A stretch of 17,713 bases of DNA. It comes from JBQDBK01 sp052090825 (GTDB lineage: Bacteria; Bacillota; Clostridia; Tissierellales; Peptoniphilaceae). The notes under the pieces were generated by a model. That model did no database searches. It saw nothing but the letters and a program-made list of their open reading frames with translations, and was not told the DNA's origin. The DNA is taken from assembly GCA_052090825.1 (NCBI GenBank), contig JBQDBK010000021.1, forward strand, positions 1-17,713. The letters run 5' to 3'. The translations under genes and the position numbers were made by a program. Of the stretch, positions 5,936 through 13,160 are shown piece after piece (the stretch's first letter is position 1; each line of letters starts with the position of its first letter).

Positions 5936-5954
5936 GTAAGTGTAAGACAAAAAA

Positions 5955-5964
5955 GTTAGCTAAC
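5955..5964 (+). promoter_or_regulatory. Conserved leader palindrome GTTAGCTAAC
   Basis: Same element as in the toxin 1 leader, preceded by GTAAGTGTAAGACAAAA with two extra A's. It is near the 5' end of the predicted toxin 2 mRNA. Confidence 0.45.
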
Positions 5965-6002
5965 AGAAGTAGTCTTATATAAGAATTTAAGGAGGACTTA
6001 AA

Positions 6003-6509
6003 ATGGCAAGAGCATATGAATATATTGATGAGATTGAAATTAACATTATGGATATGGAGGAATTTGGGGACGCAAGTAATGAGGCTTACCAACAAGGTTT
6101 TATTCAAAAAGTTTCAGAATATAATCTTTCTAGGGCAATGTCTGGATTAGGAATATCTTCTACTATACTAGGATTAGCATTTCTCGCAAGTACTCCTGTT
6201 TCAATTGCAGCTGGAGTAACAGGCTTAATTACAGCGTTACCATCCTCTGCAGAAGATACATTAAGATATCTTTTCCATACGGGAATAAGTGATTGGAGAC
6301 ATGTAAAAACAGCACTTATAAGAGGAGCATATGATAATGGTAAATGGGTAGAGCCAGTATATCCTGAATTTACAAGAATTAAGATTAAATGTGCTTTTAT
6401 AGAGTATCCACAGTATAATATAAGATTTGTAACTGATACTAATATAAAAGCAATAACTGCATATAAAAGAGCTAATGGTGGTTGGGTTCCTGGTCCAGGT
6501 GCTATATAA
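6003..6509 (+). CDS. Candidate signal-less bacteriocin/toxin 2 (unknown family)
   Basis: The 168-residue protein has no N-terminal signal. An acidic start (YIDEIEINIMDMEEFGD) leads to a long hydrophobic Gly/Ala/Ser-rich region (about residues 45-80, GLGISSTILGLAFLAS and SIAAGVTGLITAL) that could insert into a membrane. A beta-like tail rich in aromatics follows (RIKIKCAFIEYPQYNIRFVTD) and ends GWVPGPGAI. Sequence similarity to toxin 1 is not obvious, but plan, promoter, leader palindrome and convergent membrane partner are the same. A strong AAGGAGGA site precedes the ATG. With the local uviA broken, expression would need UviA in trans. Confidence 0.6.
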   Translation: MARAYEYIDEIEINIMDMEEFGDASNEAYQQGFIQKVSEYNLSRAMSGLGISSTILGLAFLASTPVSIAAGVTGLITALPSSAEDTLRYLFHTGISDWRHVKTALIRGAYDNGKWVEPVYPEFTRIKIKCAFIEYPQYNIRFVTDTNIKAITAYKRANGGWVPGPGAI

Positions 6510-6555
6510 AAAAAATCTATGATTCCCTTTAAAGGGAATCATAGATTTTTTTTAT
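6506..6555. terminator. 50-bp perfect palindrome, shared bidirectional terminator
   Basis: The 25-bp halves are exact complements around CCCTTT|AAAGGG. It holds the toxin 2 stop (6507-6509) at its left edge and the immunity stop (6529-6531) at its centre. A-run and T-run ends give terminators in both directions. Confidence 0.85.
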
Positions 6556-6987
6556 TATATTTAAATTAAAATTTTTATTAATAATATTATATTTTTTACG
6601 AGATTCTTTACTATTGCTTTTTAAAGACTTTATTGAATAAACAATTTCTATATATTGTGATGTAATATTCATATTTAAGTATTCATCAGTTATTTGATTA
6701 TATAAATAAATGTTTAAAACAGAATCTTCAATTGAATTTTTATTTATATAATTTTCTTTTAATTTTATATTACTTAATTGTGAAGTGATTGATCTTATTT
6801 TTTTTATATCACTCGTACTCTTAGTTTTTTTATTACTAAAAATCTCCATATAAGTAAAATGACTTTCTTGCTCATATTTTTTAAAAACTACTTCCTCAAA
6901 AGTTCCTTCTTCTTTATTAAACTTAATAAAGAAGAATATAAAAAGCAGTAATAATATTATTACAGAAATTAATATATTTTTTTTCAT
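6529..6987 (-). CDS. Membrane-anchored protein, candidate immunity for toxin 2
   Basis: From the ATG at 6987 (AAAGGAG eight bases upstream) it has 152 residues; an earlier in-frame start at 7008 lacks a ribosome site. One N-terminal membrane anchor (MKKNILISVIILLLLFIFFFI) is followed by a polar Lys/Asn/Ser-rich outer domain. There is no lipobox Cys. Its last codons (KKIYDSL) are inside the shared palindrome. The convergent position opposite toxin 2 suggests immunity by intercepting toxin at the cell surface. No family recognised. Confidence 0.55.
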   Translation of the reverse strand: MKKNILISVIILLLLFIFFFIKFNKEEGTFEEVVFKKYEQESHFTYMEIFSNKKTKSTSDIKKIRSITSQLSNIKLKENYINKNSIEDSVLNIYLYNQITDEYLNMNITSQYIEIVYSIKSLKSNSKESRKKYNIINKNFNLNIIKKIYDSL

Positions 6988-7049
6988 AAAAATTCTCCTT
7001 TTAAACAATTAACATTATTAAATTAAACAATTCTATTTAGATTTTATTT

Positions 7050-7619
7050 CTATATATTTAAACTTCCATAAAGATCATTAATATCATCTTGAGTAATTCC
7101 TAAATATCTCTTTGTAACACTTAAATTACTATGATTTAAGGTATCCATAATAAGAGCAGGACTAAAACCTTTCTTCCAAGCATGATAGCCCCAAGTCTTT
7201 CTTAAAGTATGAGTTCCTACATTATCTTTAATTCCAACAGCCTTAGCAGCACTCTTTAAAATATTAAGAGCTTGTTGTCTTGTTAAAGGCTTCATATTTC
7301 CTTCTCTAGATTTAAATATATAATCATCCATATCATAGGTATCCAAGCTACTTAAAAACTCTCTAAGAGCCTTCTCTGACACCTTATTTAGCTTAATTCT
7401 TCTTTCCTTTTGAGTCTTACCTTCAATAATACAAATATCCTTAAAAGACTTTCTATTCTTTAAAACATCACTCCATTTAAGCTTAAGTAGGTCTGAAATT
7501 CTAAGAGCAATATTAATTCCTAAAACAAACATTGTATAATCCCTAATATCTTTTCCCTTTAAATATTTTTTCATAGCATCAACTTTTTTTATATCTCTAA
7601 TTGGATCAACACTTTTCAT
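7050..7619 (-). CDS. Compact tyrosine recombinase (site-specific integrase)
   Basis: At 189 residues this is essentially a bare catalytic domain, short like FimB/FimE, with no full arm-binding domain. The catalytic set is visible: Arg40 (ALRISDLL), Lys68 (EGKT), His137 and Arg140 (HTLR), His163 (LNHS) and nucleophile Tyr172 (KRYLG). The start follows AGGTGAT, and the gene lies 8 bp after the zinc-ribbon gene, so the two are an operon. The likely target is the 11-6-11 inverted site at 7943-7970 upstream. A near-identical but frameshifted copy is at 13161-13719. The family is certain; the reaction (plasmid resolution, cassette exchange or inversion) is inferred. Confidence 0.9.
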   Translation of the reverse strand: MKSVDPIRDIKKVDAMKKYLKGKDIRDYTMFVLGINIALRISDLLKLKWSDVLKNRKSFKDICIIEGKTQKERRIKLNKVSEKALREFLSSLDTYDMDDYIFKSREGNMKPLTRQQALNILKSAAKAVGIKDNVGTHTLRKTWGYHAWKKGFSPALIMDTLNHSNLSVTKRYLGITQDDINDLYGSLNI

Positions 7620-7627
7620 ACTATCAC

Positions 7628-7804
7628 CTAATATTCCTTATCATATATTCTAGGCTCTCTGTCCTTATGTACTTCACTACATTTAACACATACAATATTA
7701 TTATCTATGGGAGCATAAAAAACAAATTCCTTATCTTTAAAATCCTTACCACAACTTTGGCAATAACTTCTTCTAGTTTTCTTTACACTAATATATTCAC
7801 TCAT
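7628..7804 (-). CDS. Small zinc-ribbon protein
   Basis: The 58-residue protein has two CxxC pairs (CQSC at about 15-18, CVKC at about 39-42) in a basic context, a classic one-zinc ribbon. A strong AAGGAGG site precedes it. It is always paired with the recombinase: a second copy with the same cysteines is at 13728-13904. It may be a DNA-binding accessory or directionality factor. Too short for most gene finders. Confidence 0.8.
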   Translation of the reverse strand: MSEYISVKKTRRSYCQSCGKDFKDKEFVFYAPIDNNIVCVKCSEVHKDREPRIYDKEY

Positions 7805-7850
7805 TTAAAAACCTCCTTGATAGTTTTACATATTACTATTATATCACATG

Positions 7851-7861
7851 TTATGACAAAC
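7851..7861. other. Accessory half-site TTATGACAAAC
   Basis: An exact copy of one recombinase-site arm, about 80 bp from the core site and between it and the zinc-ribbon gene. Conserved at 13951-13961. It could bind recombinase as an accessory or autoregulatory site. Confidence 0.5.
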
Positions 7862-7942
7862 TAAAAAGATAAAAATAAAAAAGGATAAAGCATAAAACCT
7901 ACTCTATCCTAGTAATATCAATATGTGTAATGCTTTTTACGA

Positions 7943-7970
7943 GTTTGTCATAATTACCATTAAGACAAAC
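7943..7970. other. dif-like recombination site 1 (11-6-11)
   Basis: GTTTGTCATAA, spacer TTACCA, TTAAGACAAAC: two 11-bp inverted arms around 6 bp, the geometry of tyrosine-recombinase core sites such as dif and pdif. Outer bases extend symmetry (GAG...CTC). The near-identity of this module with the one at 13161-14070 stops here, as expected for a crossover point. Confidence 0.7.
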
Positions 7971-7983
7971 TCAGCATGGGTTA

Positions 7984-8019
7984 TTCAGTTCATTTTTCAA
8001 TAAAGAAAAATGAACTGAA
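7984..8019. repeat. 15-bp perfect inverted repeat over the lipoprotein stop codon
   Basis: TTCAGTTCATTTTTC and its complement surround AATAAA. The stem contains the last codons and the stop of the lipoprotein gene. It is probably the end of that transcript, although no U-run follows. Confidence 0.5.
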
Positions 8020-8784
8020 ATCTCCTATTTCTAAGTTATCATGATTTATAAAAATAAGATTGTCTTTATAAGTCATTTTGCTGCCTACCATGACTTTCTT
8101 CATTTTCATATTAATATTATTTTCATCTAGTGAAATATACATATCAAATATTTTTTTGTTTTTATTGAATAATCTGCCTTGAGAATATACGGTCAAATAT
8201 ATTTTATTATCTGTATAAGTGTTTACTTTATATTTGAAAATTCTATTTTTTTGAATTAATTCTTTATTAGTAAACTGGATAATAGAATCATTATTATATT
8301 TCCATTTACCAATTAACATGTTTTTTCCAAATGTTTTTTTTCTTTCTTTCTTTTTTAATTGGGTCTTTATTCTATCATTATCAATATTCTCTTTAGAATT
8401 TATATTATCATATAAATTTTCCATATCCACATTAATTAAATACCAATTGTTCTCATAGAACATTTTATTGTTTATAAATGATATAATTTTTTTATCTCTA
8501 TCATCATATTTAAATTCTAATTTAAAAGAATCACCTAAAAATTCCTTTTCTTCAAGTGTGGATAAATTAAGTTTTTCACCTTCTATTTTTTTTAATAAAG
8601 ATAACATTTCAGTTATATCCTTATCATTATCTAATTCTTTATAGTTAACATTGCTATAAAATTTTATTTTATCTAGAGATTCAAAATAATTATCTTTCAA
8701 TAAATTTTCTGATTTATTAAATTCAGTACAACCTGTAATAAAAAAAATACCTAGAATTAATATTATAAATAATCTTTTTTTCAT
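7990..8784 (-). CDS. Lipoprotein of unknown function
   Basis: The 264-residue protein has a lipoprotein signal (MKKRLFIILILGIFFITGC) with lipobox ITGC, so Cys19 should carry the lipid. The rest is a Lys/Asn-rich outer domain with alternating beta-like stretches (LIGKWKYNNDSIIQFTNKELIQ, KIYLTVYSQGRLFN) resembling lipocalin-like 'amount of X' folds. A GGAGG site precedes it. It follows the truncated permease at 90 bp and could come from a transport or immunity operon. No specific family recognised. Confidence 0.7.
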   Translation of the reverse strand: MKKRLFIILILGIFFITGCTEFNKSENLLKDNYFESLDKIKFYSNVNYKELDNDKDITEMLSLLKKIEGEKLNLSTLEEKEFLGDSFKLEFKYDDRDKKIISFINNKMFYENNWYLINVDMENLYDNINSKENIDNDRIKTQLKKKERKKTFGKNMLIGKWKYNNDSIIQFTNKELIQKNRIFKYKVNTYTDNKIYLTVYSQGRLFNKNKKIFDMYISLDENNINMKMKKVMVGSKMTYKDNLIFINHDNLEIGDFSSFFFIEK

Positions 8785-8873
8785 ATATAACCTCCGTATA
8801 TTCCTATTGCTTATATATTAATTTAGTATATTAATAATACTAATTGAATTTATTTTTTAAATTATATTGAATA

Positions 8874-9551
8874 TCATAAAATATCTTTTCTTCTAAAAAT
8901 GATTAAAGATAAACTATTTAATATGACTATAGAAATTAAAAGTATTAAAATTCCATTAATATATACTATATTAGTATTTTTATAAGTAGACATTAGTTCA
9001 CCATTTAATAACATTGGTATATTCATATATGTAAATGGAATTAAATGAGCAATTTTTGATAGCATTCTAAGTTGATTATTAATTATAAAGAATGATATAT
9101 ATGAAAGTATAGATATACTTACTGCTGCAAGGCTATTATTTACTATGGTTGATATTAATATTGCAGTTGACACAATAAATATTATCACCAAAGATAATAT
9201 TGGTATCATATATATAATAAAAGTTTTAATATCAATATAATTAAAATTATATTCTATATTAGAATTAAAAATAGATTGAAAACTACCTGTATAATATTTC
9301 GTTGGATAATCCGATGATCCAACACCAATAATAAGTCCTGAGCTTATAAAGGCAGCTGAAAACAATATAGTTACAATTATGATACAAATAATAGAATGTG
9401 CAATAATTTTTGATAACATAATTTTATTTCTAGAAATAGGTTGTATAAGTAAAAATTTAAAGGTTCCTTCATCTATACCACTAGAAATTGAATCTGATAC
9501 AAATAAGAGAATCAATATTACCAAAATAAGAGGAACTAAATCTTCAGCCAT
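8874..9551 (-). pseudogene. ABC-2 type transporter permease, N-terminally truncated
   Basis: The 225 residues include the ABC-2 signature SGIDEGTFKFLLIQPISRNKIMLSKI and about five membrane segments, as in multidrug or lantibiotic export and self-protection permeases. The first helix and preceding residues usual in this family are missing. The frame runs upstream to about 9608, into the end of a truncated rolling-circle rep, without a ribosome site. No ATPase partner is in the window. The most likely reading is a remnant created by a DNA junction near 9600; an internal ATG start at 9551 giving a working fragment is less likely. Confidence 0.7.
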
Positions 9552-9591
9552 TAACCTTATTAAATTAAAAGAAGTTATTGATACATCCTCG

Positions 9592-9816
9592 TTAATTTGA
9601 TTTTTTAGTTAATCCAAACTCTAAAAATGTACTGCAATCAATAACCCTATCATGCTTTTTATCTCCTAGTCTTTTATAACTTTCAGCTAAATTTAAATTA
9701 TCTTTTTTTCTTTTCTTCCAATTGTTATCTTTACCATTTTTATTAATATCTTTTAAAATGCCATTTTTAGTTACTTTATAATTTCTATCATTTATGTTAT
9801 AATTATTATTAGACAT
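9592..9816 (-). pseudogene. Rolling-circle Rep (Rep_1, pC194/pUB110 type), N-terminal remnant
   Basis: The 74 residues contain the Rep_1 N-terminal pattern NWKKRKKDNLNLAESYKRL, then VIDCSTFLEFG, as in WRxxKxxNLxxAExxxxLGxxKxxRVxxCxTxLEF of pC194-family initiators. The HUH and catalytic Tyr/Glu regions are absent; full Reps have over 230 residues. It has its own AAAGGAG site, promoter (9902-9930) and origin (10018-10050), so the start is genuine and the 3' part was lost at the permease junction. It cannot initiate replication. Confidence 0.75.
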
Positions 9817-9862
9817 AAAAGCTCCTTTCTGTTAAAGCAGAAGGGATAAATAAAAAAATAGG

Positions 9863-9930
9863 AATATCCCTGGTTGTTTAACTTTAATCTCGACAATTAA
9901 AATTATAACACAGGGATATTTTTCTGTCTA
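9863..9930 (-). promoter_or_regulatory. Promoter and leader inverted repeat of the truncated rep
   Basis: On the minus strand TAGACA (9930-9925), a 17-bp spacer and TATAAT (9907-9902) form a standard vegetative promoter. AATATCCCTG (9863-9872) and CAGGGATATT (9911-9920) are a perfect inverted repeat, one arm between -35 and -10 and one in the leader. This suggests an operator for copy control of the former rep. Confidence 0.55.
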
Positions 9931-10017
9931 ATTTAATAATAGGCTTTTAAAAGCATAAGAAAATATATGAAAATGTTGATTTCATCAGTATTATAAGCAT
10001 ATAAATCCAAATAGGAG

Positions 10018-10050
10018 TTGTTTCTATAGTATCAAGATAAGAAGAAACAA
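10018..10050 (-). other. Double-strand origin (dso) of pC194/pUB110 type
   Basis: On the minus strand CTTCTTATCTTGATA (10044-10030) matches the conserved nick region of pC194/pUB110 dso's (CTTTCTTATCTTGATA, cut in TTG-ATA). It lies in the loop of an inverted repeat TTGTTTCT (10018-10025) / AGAAACAA (10043-10050). It supports the identity of the neighbouring truncated Rep and could still respond to a Rep supplied in trans. Confidence 0.75.
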
Positions 10051-10063
10051 GTTCAAAAACATC

Positions 10064-10093
10064 AAAAAACACCTTAAAAAAGGTGCTTTTTTT
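10064..10093. terminator. Terminator after relaxase 3
   Basis: CACCTT and AAGGTG (10070-10085) enclose a short A-run, with A-run and T-run flanks, giving a hairpin with a U-tract for the leftward mob transcript and also for rightward reading. Confidence 0.7.
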
Positions 10094-10103
10094 ATACTTA
10101 ATT

Positions 10104-11351
10104 TTATCTTCTCAATGTAGGTGAACTTCTTTTTATTTCTTTTTTATTTTCCTTATCAAATTCACTTTTAAATAAACTATTATTAATTTTAGAAGATATA
10201 ACATCAACTAAACTTTTAAAAGCACTCCTGGAAGCTTTTAAACCCCCTAGACGCTCTTTAAAGTTATCTCTAACAGAATTATATGTTATTCTAAGTTCAT
10301 TGCTTAAATCGCTTACTTGGTCTTTTAAAAGGCTGTTTTCTTCATTCAGCTTATTATATCTTCCAACAAGATCATTATAATCATCAATATCTTTATCATT
10401 TTTATTTTTTTGTTCTTCTAATTCATCTTTCAATCTCTCATTCTCATTATAAAAATCTGTTTTTACTAACTTACGAAGTATAGGCTCTCTTTCTTTTATA
10501 TCAGAATTAAACTTTATTATTTTTTTATAATCTTTTTCAGAAATAATTATATTACCAGTAGGTTTTTTAACTTTATCAGGTATTGGTATCCCTAAAAGCT
10601 TTTCTTTTCCTTTAACAAGGACTTCTTTTGTTTCTCTAGTAAATTTAACATCATCAATACTTGTTTCTACATTCATTTCTTGAATATAGTTTAAAAGCTG
10701 ATTTTCATTTTTTTTGATTTCAATTTCAATCAATTTATTTTCTGATTCTAATTCTTTTTGTTTTTCTTTCATCTCTTTAAATTCAGGTATAGTTAAGTTT
10801 TTTCTCTCTGATCCTTTTCTTCCTCTTTCAATTTCAAAACCTAATTCTTCTAAATAATTAGGTAATTCTTCTTGAACATCACGAAGTGCTTGGCGATTAA
10901 AAACTCTCTTAGCTGATAATTTGTTTTCTTTATCAAAAGGAACAATACCTAAGTGCATATGTGGAGTGGTTTCATCTAGATGAACTTTTGCATATCTAAT
11001 ATTTTTATCTCCAAATTTTTCTGCAAAATAATTTTTAGAAGAAATAAAAAACTTTTCTCTTTCATCTGTATTTAAGTCTTTAAAGAAATCTTGATCACTT
11101 GTAATAATCCACTCATTAACCAAAACAGCATCTTTTCTAACTGCTCTTTGAGTTGATTTATTTTCATTTATAAAATTTTCTATATCAGTTTTATAATTTT
11201 CAGTTCTGTTTAATAAATCATAATTCAAATGTGATCTAGTTTTATCTATATCTTTATTTGAATGATTTTTTGTTTTTCTTTGATTGTGATTTCCAATTCC
11301 CACTAAATTTCCTGACTTCATTTTTTCCATTCTAGCTACAATCATAGACAT
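10104..11351 (-). CDS. mobM: MobV-family relaxase 3, pMV158 MobM-like
   Basis: The 415-residue protein is closely related to pMV158 MobM: MSMIVARMEKMKSGNLVGIG, then NHNQR with catalytic His22, HSNKDIDKTRSHLNYDL (motif II), and HLDETTPHMH (His124, Glu127, His131, His133; motif III). The C-terminal half is coiled coil, probably for dimer or membrane association. It belongs with the rolling-circle remnant (9592-10050), as mob and rep are paired in pMV158/pUB110 plasmids. Its oriT is upstream (11372-11421). It would mobilise the plasmid when a helper conjugation system is present; none is in the window. The ATG follows an AAAGGAG site. Confidence 0.92.
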   Translation of the reverse strand: MSMIVARMEKMKSGNLVGIGNHNQRKTKNHSNKDIDKTRSHLNYDLLNRTENYKTDIENFINENKSTQRAVRKDAVLVNEWIITSDQDFFKDLNTDEREKFFISSKNYFAEKFGDKNIRYAKVHLDETTPHMHLGIVPFDKENKLSAKRVFNRQALRDVQEELPNYLEELGFEIERGRKGSERKNLTIPEFKEMKEKQKELESENKLIEIEIKKNENQLLNYIQEMNVETSIDDVKFTRETKEVLVKGKEKLLGIPIPDKVKKPTGNIIISEKDYKKIIKFNSDIKEREPILRKLVKTDFYNENERLKDELEEQKNKNDKDIDDYNDLVGRYNKLNEENSLLKDQVSDLSNELRITYNSVRDNFKERLGGLKASRSAFKSLVDVISSKINNSLFKSEFDKENKKEIKRSSPTLRR

Positions 11352-11371
11352 TTTAAATCAACTCCTTTTAC

Positions 11372-11421
11372 ATACTTTACGATAATATCTTTCATGTAAA
11401 GTATAGCACATTATACTTTAC
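11372..11421. other. oriT of relaxase 3 (pMV158-like)
   Basis: GTAAAGTATA (11396-11405) and TATACTTTAC (11412-11421) are perfect 10-bp arms around a 6-nt loop. ATACTTTAC (11372-11380) can pair alternatively with the first arm. On the minus strand the loop reads TAATGTGCTA, close to the pMV158 nick TAGTGTG-TTA, in the same AAAGTATA...TATACTTTACATG frame. The nick is expected at TGTG-CT. Confidence 0.8.
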
Positions 11422-11436
11422 TCCGTAAAGAATGTG

Positions 11437-11456
11437 TTTTTCCCTTAAGGGAAAAA
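11437..11456. repeat. 20-bp perfect palindrome
   Basis: TTTTTCCCTTAAGGGAAAAA lies 15 bp beyond oriT 3. It may be part of the oriT region or a terminator-like barrier before the immunity gene. Confidence 0.5.
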
Positions 11457-11562
11457 TTGAAAAGCAATTAAACTAACTAAATCAAATTTAATTCTCAAAA
11501 AACAAAAAAATATTTTTTTTTATGATGATATATAGTATAATAAAAAATAAAGGAGAGATTGT

Positions 11563-11802
11563 ATGAATATAAAAATAAAAGAATACTCTATTTTAATAAT
11601 ATTAGCTATATTATTTATATTATCTTTTTTAAACCAAGGTTATATTTTCAATATCCCTATGCATGATTTGTTAATAATTATAGCTATAATTGCATTAATA
11701 AAAGATGGAATTAAAGAAATAAAAAACAAAAAAAACAAAGGCTTAATTAATATTTTTATTGCTTTAGGTTTAATATTTATGTTAATAAAAAAATATAGAT
11801 AG
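11563..11802 (+). CDS. Small membrane protein, candidate immunity for toxin 3
   Basis: The 79 residues form about three hydrophobic segments (residues 9-22, 34-47 and 62-74) with a KEIKNKKNK basic loop. It has an AAAGGAGAG ribosome site and a TATAAT box at 11536-11541. It is convergent with the secreted toxin gene and shares its palindromic terminator. No family recognised; size, topology and position suggest immunity. Confidence 0.55.
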   Translation: MNIKIKEYSILIILAILFILSFLNQGYIFNIPMHDLLIIIAIIALIKDGIKEIKNKKNKGLINIFIALGLIFMLIKKYR

Positions 11803-11844
11803 AAACAAAAAAAAGGCTATATAGCCTTTTTTTTGTTTCTATCT
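11797..11844. terminator. 48-bp perfect palindrome, shared bidirectional terminator
   Basis: The 24-bp halves centred on GGCTAT|ATAGCC include the stop codons of both convergent genes (TAG at 11800-11802; its mirror at 11839-11841). Both genes end with the mirrored codons AGA TAG. A8/T8 runs flank the GC-rich core. Confidence 0.85.
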
Positions 11845-12357
11845 TGCCCATTTTCCATAAACAGATGAATAACTTGTTTTAATATAATCCTTATGACCTG
11901 AATCACTATAATACTTATATTTATAATAATACATAAATCCATCAGGAGATGTATATAAGGTTCTTGTATAGTAAACATTGCTATATCCTAAAGCTTGTAA
12001 AGCTAGCATTAAAGTACCATATTTCTTTGTAACGGTTGAAGTTGGTACTCCATGTAATTTAGCTATAAAAGCTATGGCTACAGTTGCTTGAGCAAAATTT
12101 TTATATGTACTCCTTGATACTGTTTTACCTTTTTTATAACCACTAACTGGACCTATAATACCAGTAGCACTTGCTGGACTAATGATATTTTCATTATTTC
12201 CTAAAATCATTTTATTCACATCATAGCCATAATCATCAGTTGTTTTAATATCTGCACTAAAACTATTTTGCTGTGCAAAAGAAACATTACTAAAAGATAA
12301 TAATGTAATACAAAAAACTAAAATTAAACTAAAAAATTTCTTATTGTTCTTCAACAT
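11839..12357 (-). CDS. Secreted candidate bacteriocin/toxin 3
   Basis: The 172-residue protein has a Sec signal peptide (MLKNNKKFFSLILVFCITLLSF, cleavage likely after SFA at residue 28). A variable linker leads to a mature domain with an Ala-rich helix (NFAQATVAIAFIAKLHG), then a very Tyr-rich beta-like tail (NVYYTRTLY, FMYYYKYKYYSD, SSVYGKWAR). This resembles small secreted proteins of Bacillus and clostridia of unknown role. Unlike toxins 1 and 2 it needs no holin and has no convincing UviA-type promoter. GAGGAGAGGG precedes the ATG. Opposite it lies a small membrane gene. Confidence 0.6.
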   Translation of the reverse strand: MLKNNKKFFSLILVFCITLLSFSNVSFAQQNSFSADIKTTDDYGYDVNKMILGNNENIISPASATGIIGPVSGYKKGKTVSRSTYKNFAQATVAIAFIAKLHGVPTSTVTKKYGTLMLALQALGYSNVYYTRTLYTSPDGFMYYYKYKYYSDSGHKDYIKTSYSSVYGKWAR

Positions 12358-12376
12358 AACACCCTCTCCTCTATAA

Positions 12377-12658
12377 GTTTTTTTAAGAACATCTTATGAA
12401 AACTTTAATGATGAAGATTTTAACGTATCTTTAAGGTCGATAGCATTTGAAATAATTGGACATGTTTATCCAGATACAGCGGCTAAAAATATAAAAAAGA
12501 TATCTTTTATTCCTGATTCACTAAAGAAATCTGCTGATAGTATTATAAATCATACTTCTATAATTGATTGTGGTGAAAGTAAAGCAGGAGATAATAATAG
12601 ATGGTTTTGGGACAGCTTGGCTATAATATCAGCACTTCCATTATATGCATTGATTTAA
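12377..12658 (+). pseudogene. C-terminal remnant of a fourth toxin-like gene
   Basis: A frame of 93 codons, open from a TAA at 12374 with no start codon or ribosome site, ends at 12656-12658. It encodes SLRSIAFEIIGHVYPDTAAK, then RWFWDSLAIISALPLYALI. Its codon use and GC peaks are those of a gene, not of noncoding DNA. The 5' part is lost, apparently at the join with the upstream region of toxin 3. It converges on a membrane gene at a palindrome, as the three intact toxins do, which is why I read it as a broken toxin. Confidence 0.6.
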
Positions 12659-12695
12659 TTATAAAAAGGAGCTATTAATAGCTCCTTTTTATAAT
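12658..12695. terminator. 38-bp perfect palindrome, bidirectional terminator
   Basis: 19-bp exact halves around GAGCTATT|AATAGCTC, starting at the last base of the remnant's stop and ending 2 bp from the stop of the leftward membrane gene. Same design as the other three toxin/immunity pairs. Confidence 0.85.
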
Positions 12696-12697
12696 GC

Positions 12698-13114
12698 TTA
12701 TTCATTTTTATTAATAAATCTTGTTTTTCTATATAAAAAAATAAAGTTTATTAATAAAAATAAAATATTAATTATATCAAGATAAAATAAATGAAAATTA
12801 AATAATTTATTATTATGAGAATATATATTTAATGTGCTTATAAAGTCTATTATATAAAATAGGGCAAAAGATATATATACAAATAATATAATTTTAGTTT
12901 CATTGCTTATTCTTATTAAAATATACCAACTTAAAAACATAATTACACTATAAATATATGCTGATATTAATTCTTCATTTGTATAATTTATCGGTATATC
13001 AGAAGTTATAAGCATAATATAAAAATAATTCCAAATTGTAATAACTAAACTAAAGCAAAAATTTAAAAGAACAAATGTTTTCTTAAATTTAGATTGATTC
13101 ATAATAATTCTCAT
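12698..13114 (-). CDS. Four-helix membrane protein, orphan immunity candidate
   Basis: It has 138 residues from 13114, or 134 from the second ATG at 13102, which is better placed relative to AGGAG. Four hydrophobic segments (about residues 13-33, 48-67, 72-94 and 108-128) end in RKTRFINKNE. No family recognised. It faces the toxin remnant across a palindrome, so it probably gave immunity to that lost toxin and has been kept as an orphan against toxin from other cells. Confidence 0.55.
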   Translation of the reverse strand: MRIIMNQSKFKKTFVLLNFCFSLVITIWNYFYIMLITSDIPINYTNEELISAYIYSVIMFLSWYILIRISNETKIILFVYISFALFYIIDFISTLNIYSHNNKLFNFHLFYLDIINILFLLINFIFLYRKTRFINKNE

Positions 13115-13160
13115 CTCCTATTTATCAAACAATACTTATAAATAAATTATCATAAAACAT

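Noticed and set aside
5919..6542. Leftward frames antisense to toxin 2 (62 and 93 residues)
   Set aside because: They lie opposite a gene with promoter and ribosome site and have no start signals of their own.
7601..7864. 87-residue rightward frame opposite the zinc-ribbon gene (also 13767-13949)
   Set aside because: The leftward strand has a conserved two-CxxC protein with a strong ribosome site in both copies; the rightward frames are not conserved in length.
12384..12410. TTCTTA upstream of toxin 3 as a UviA-type -10
   Set aside because: At the required distance the other box matches GTTGATAAA at only about five of nine positions, and the region is remnant coding sequence.
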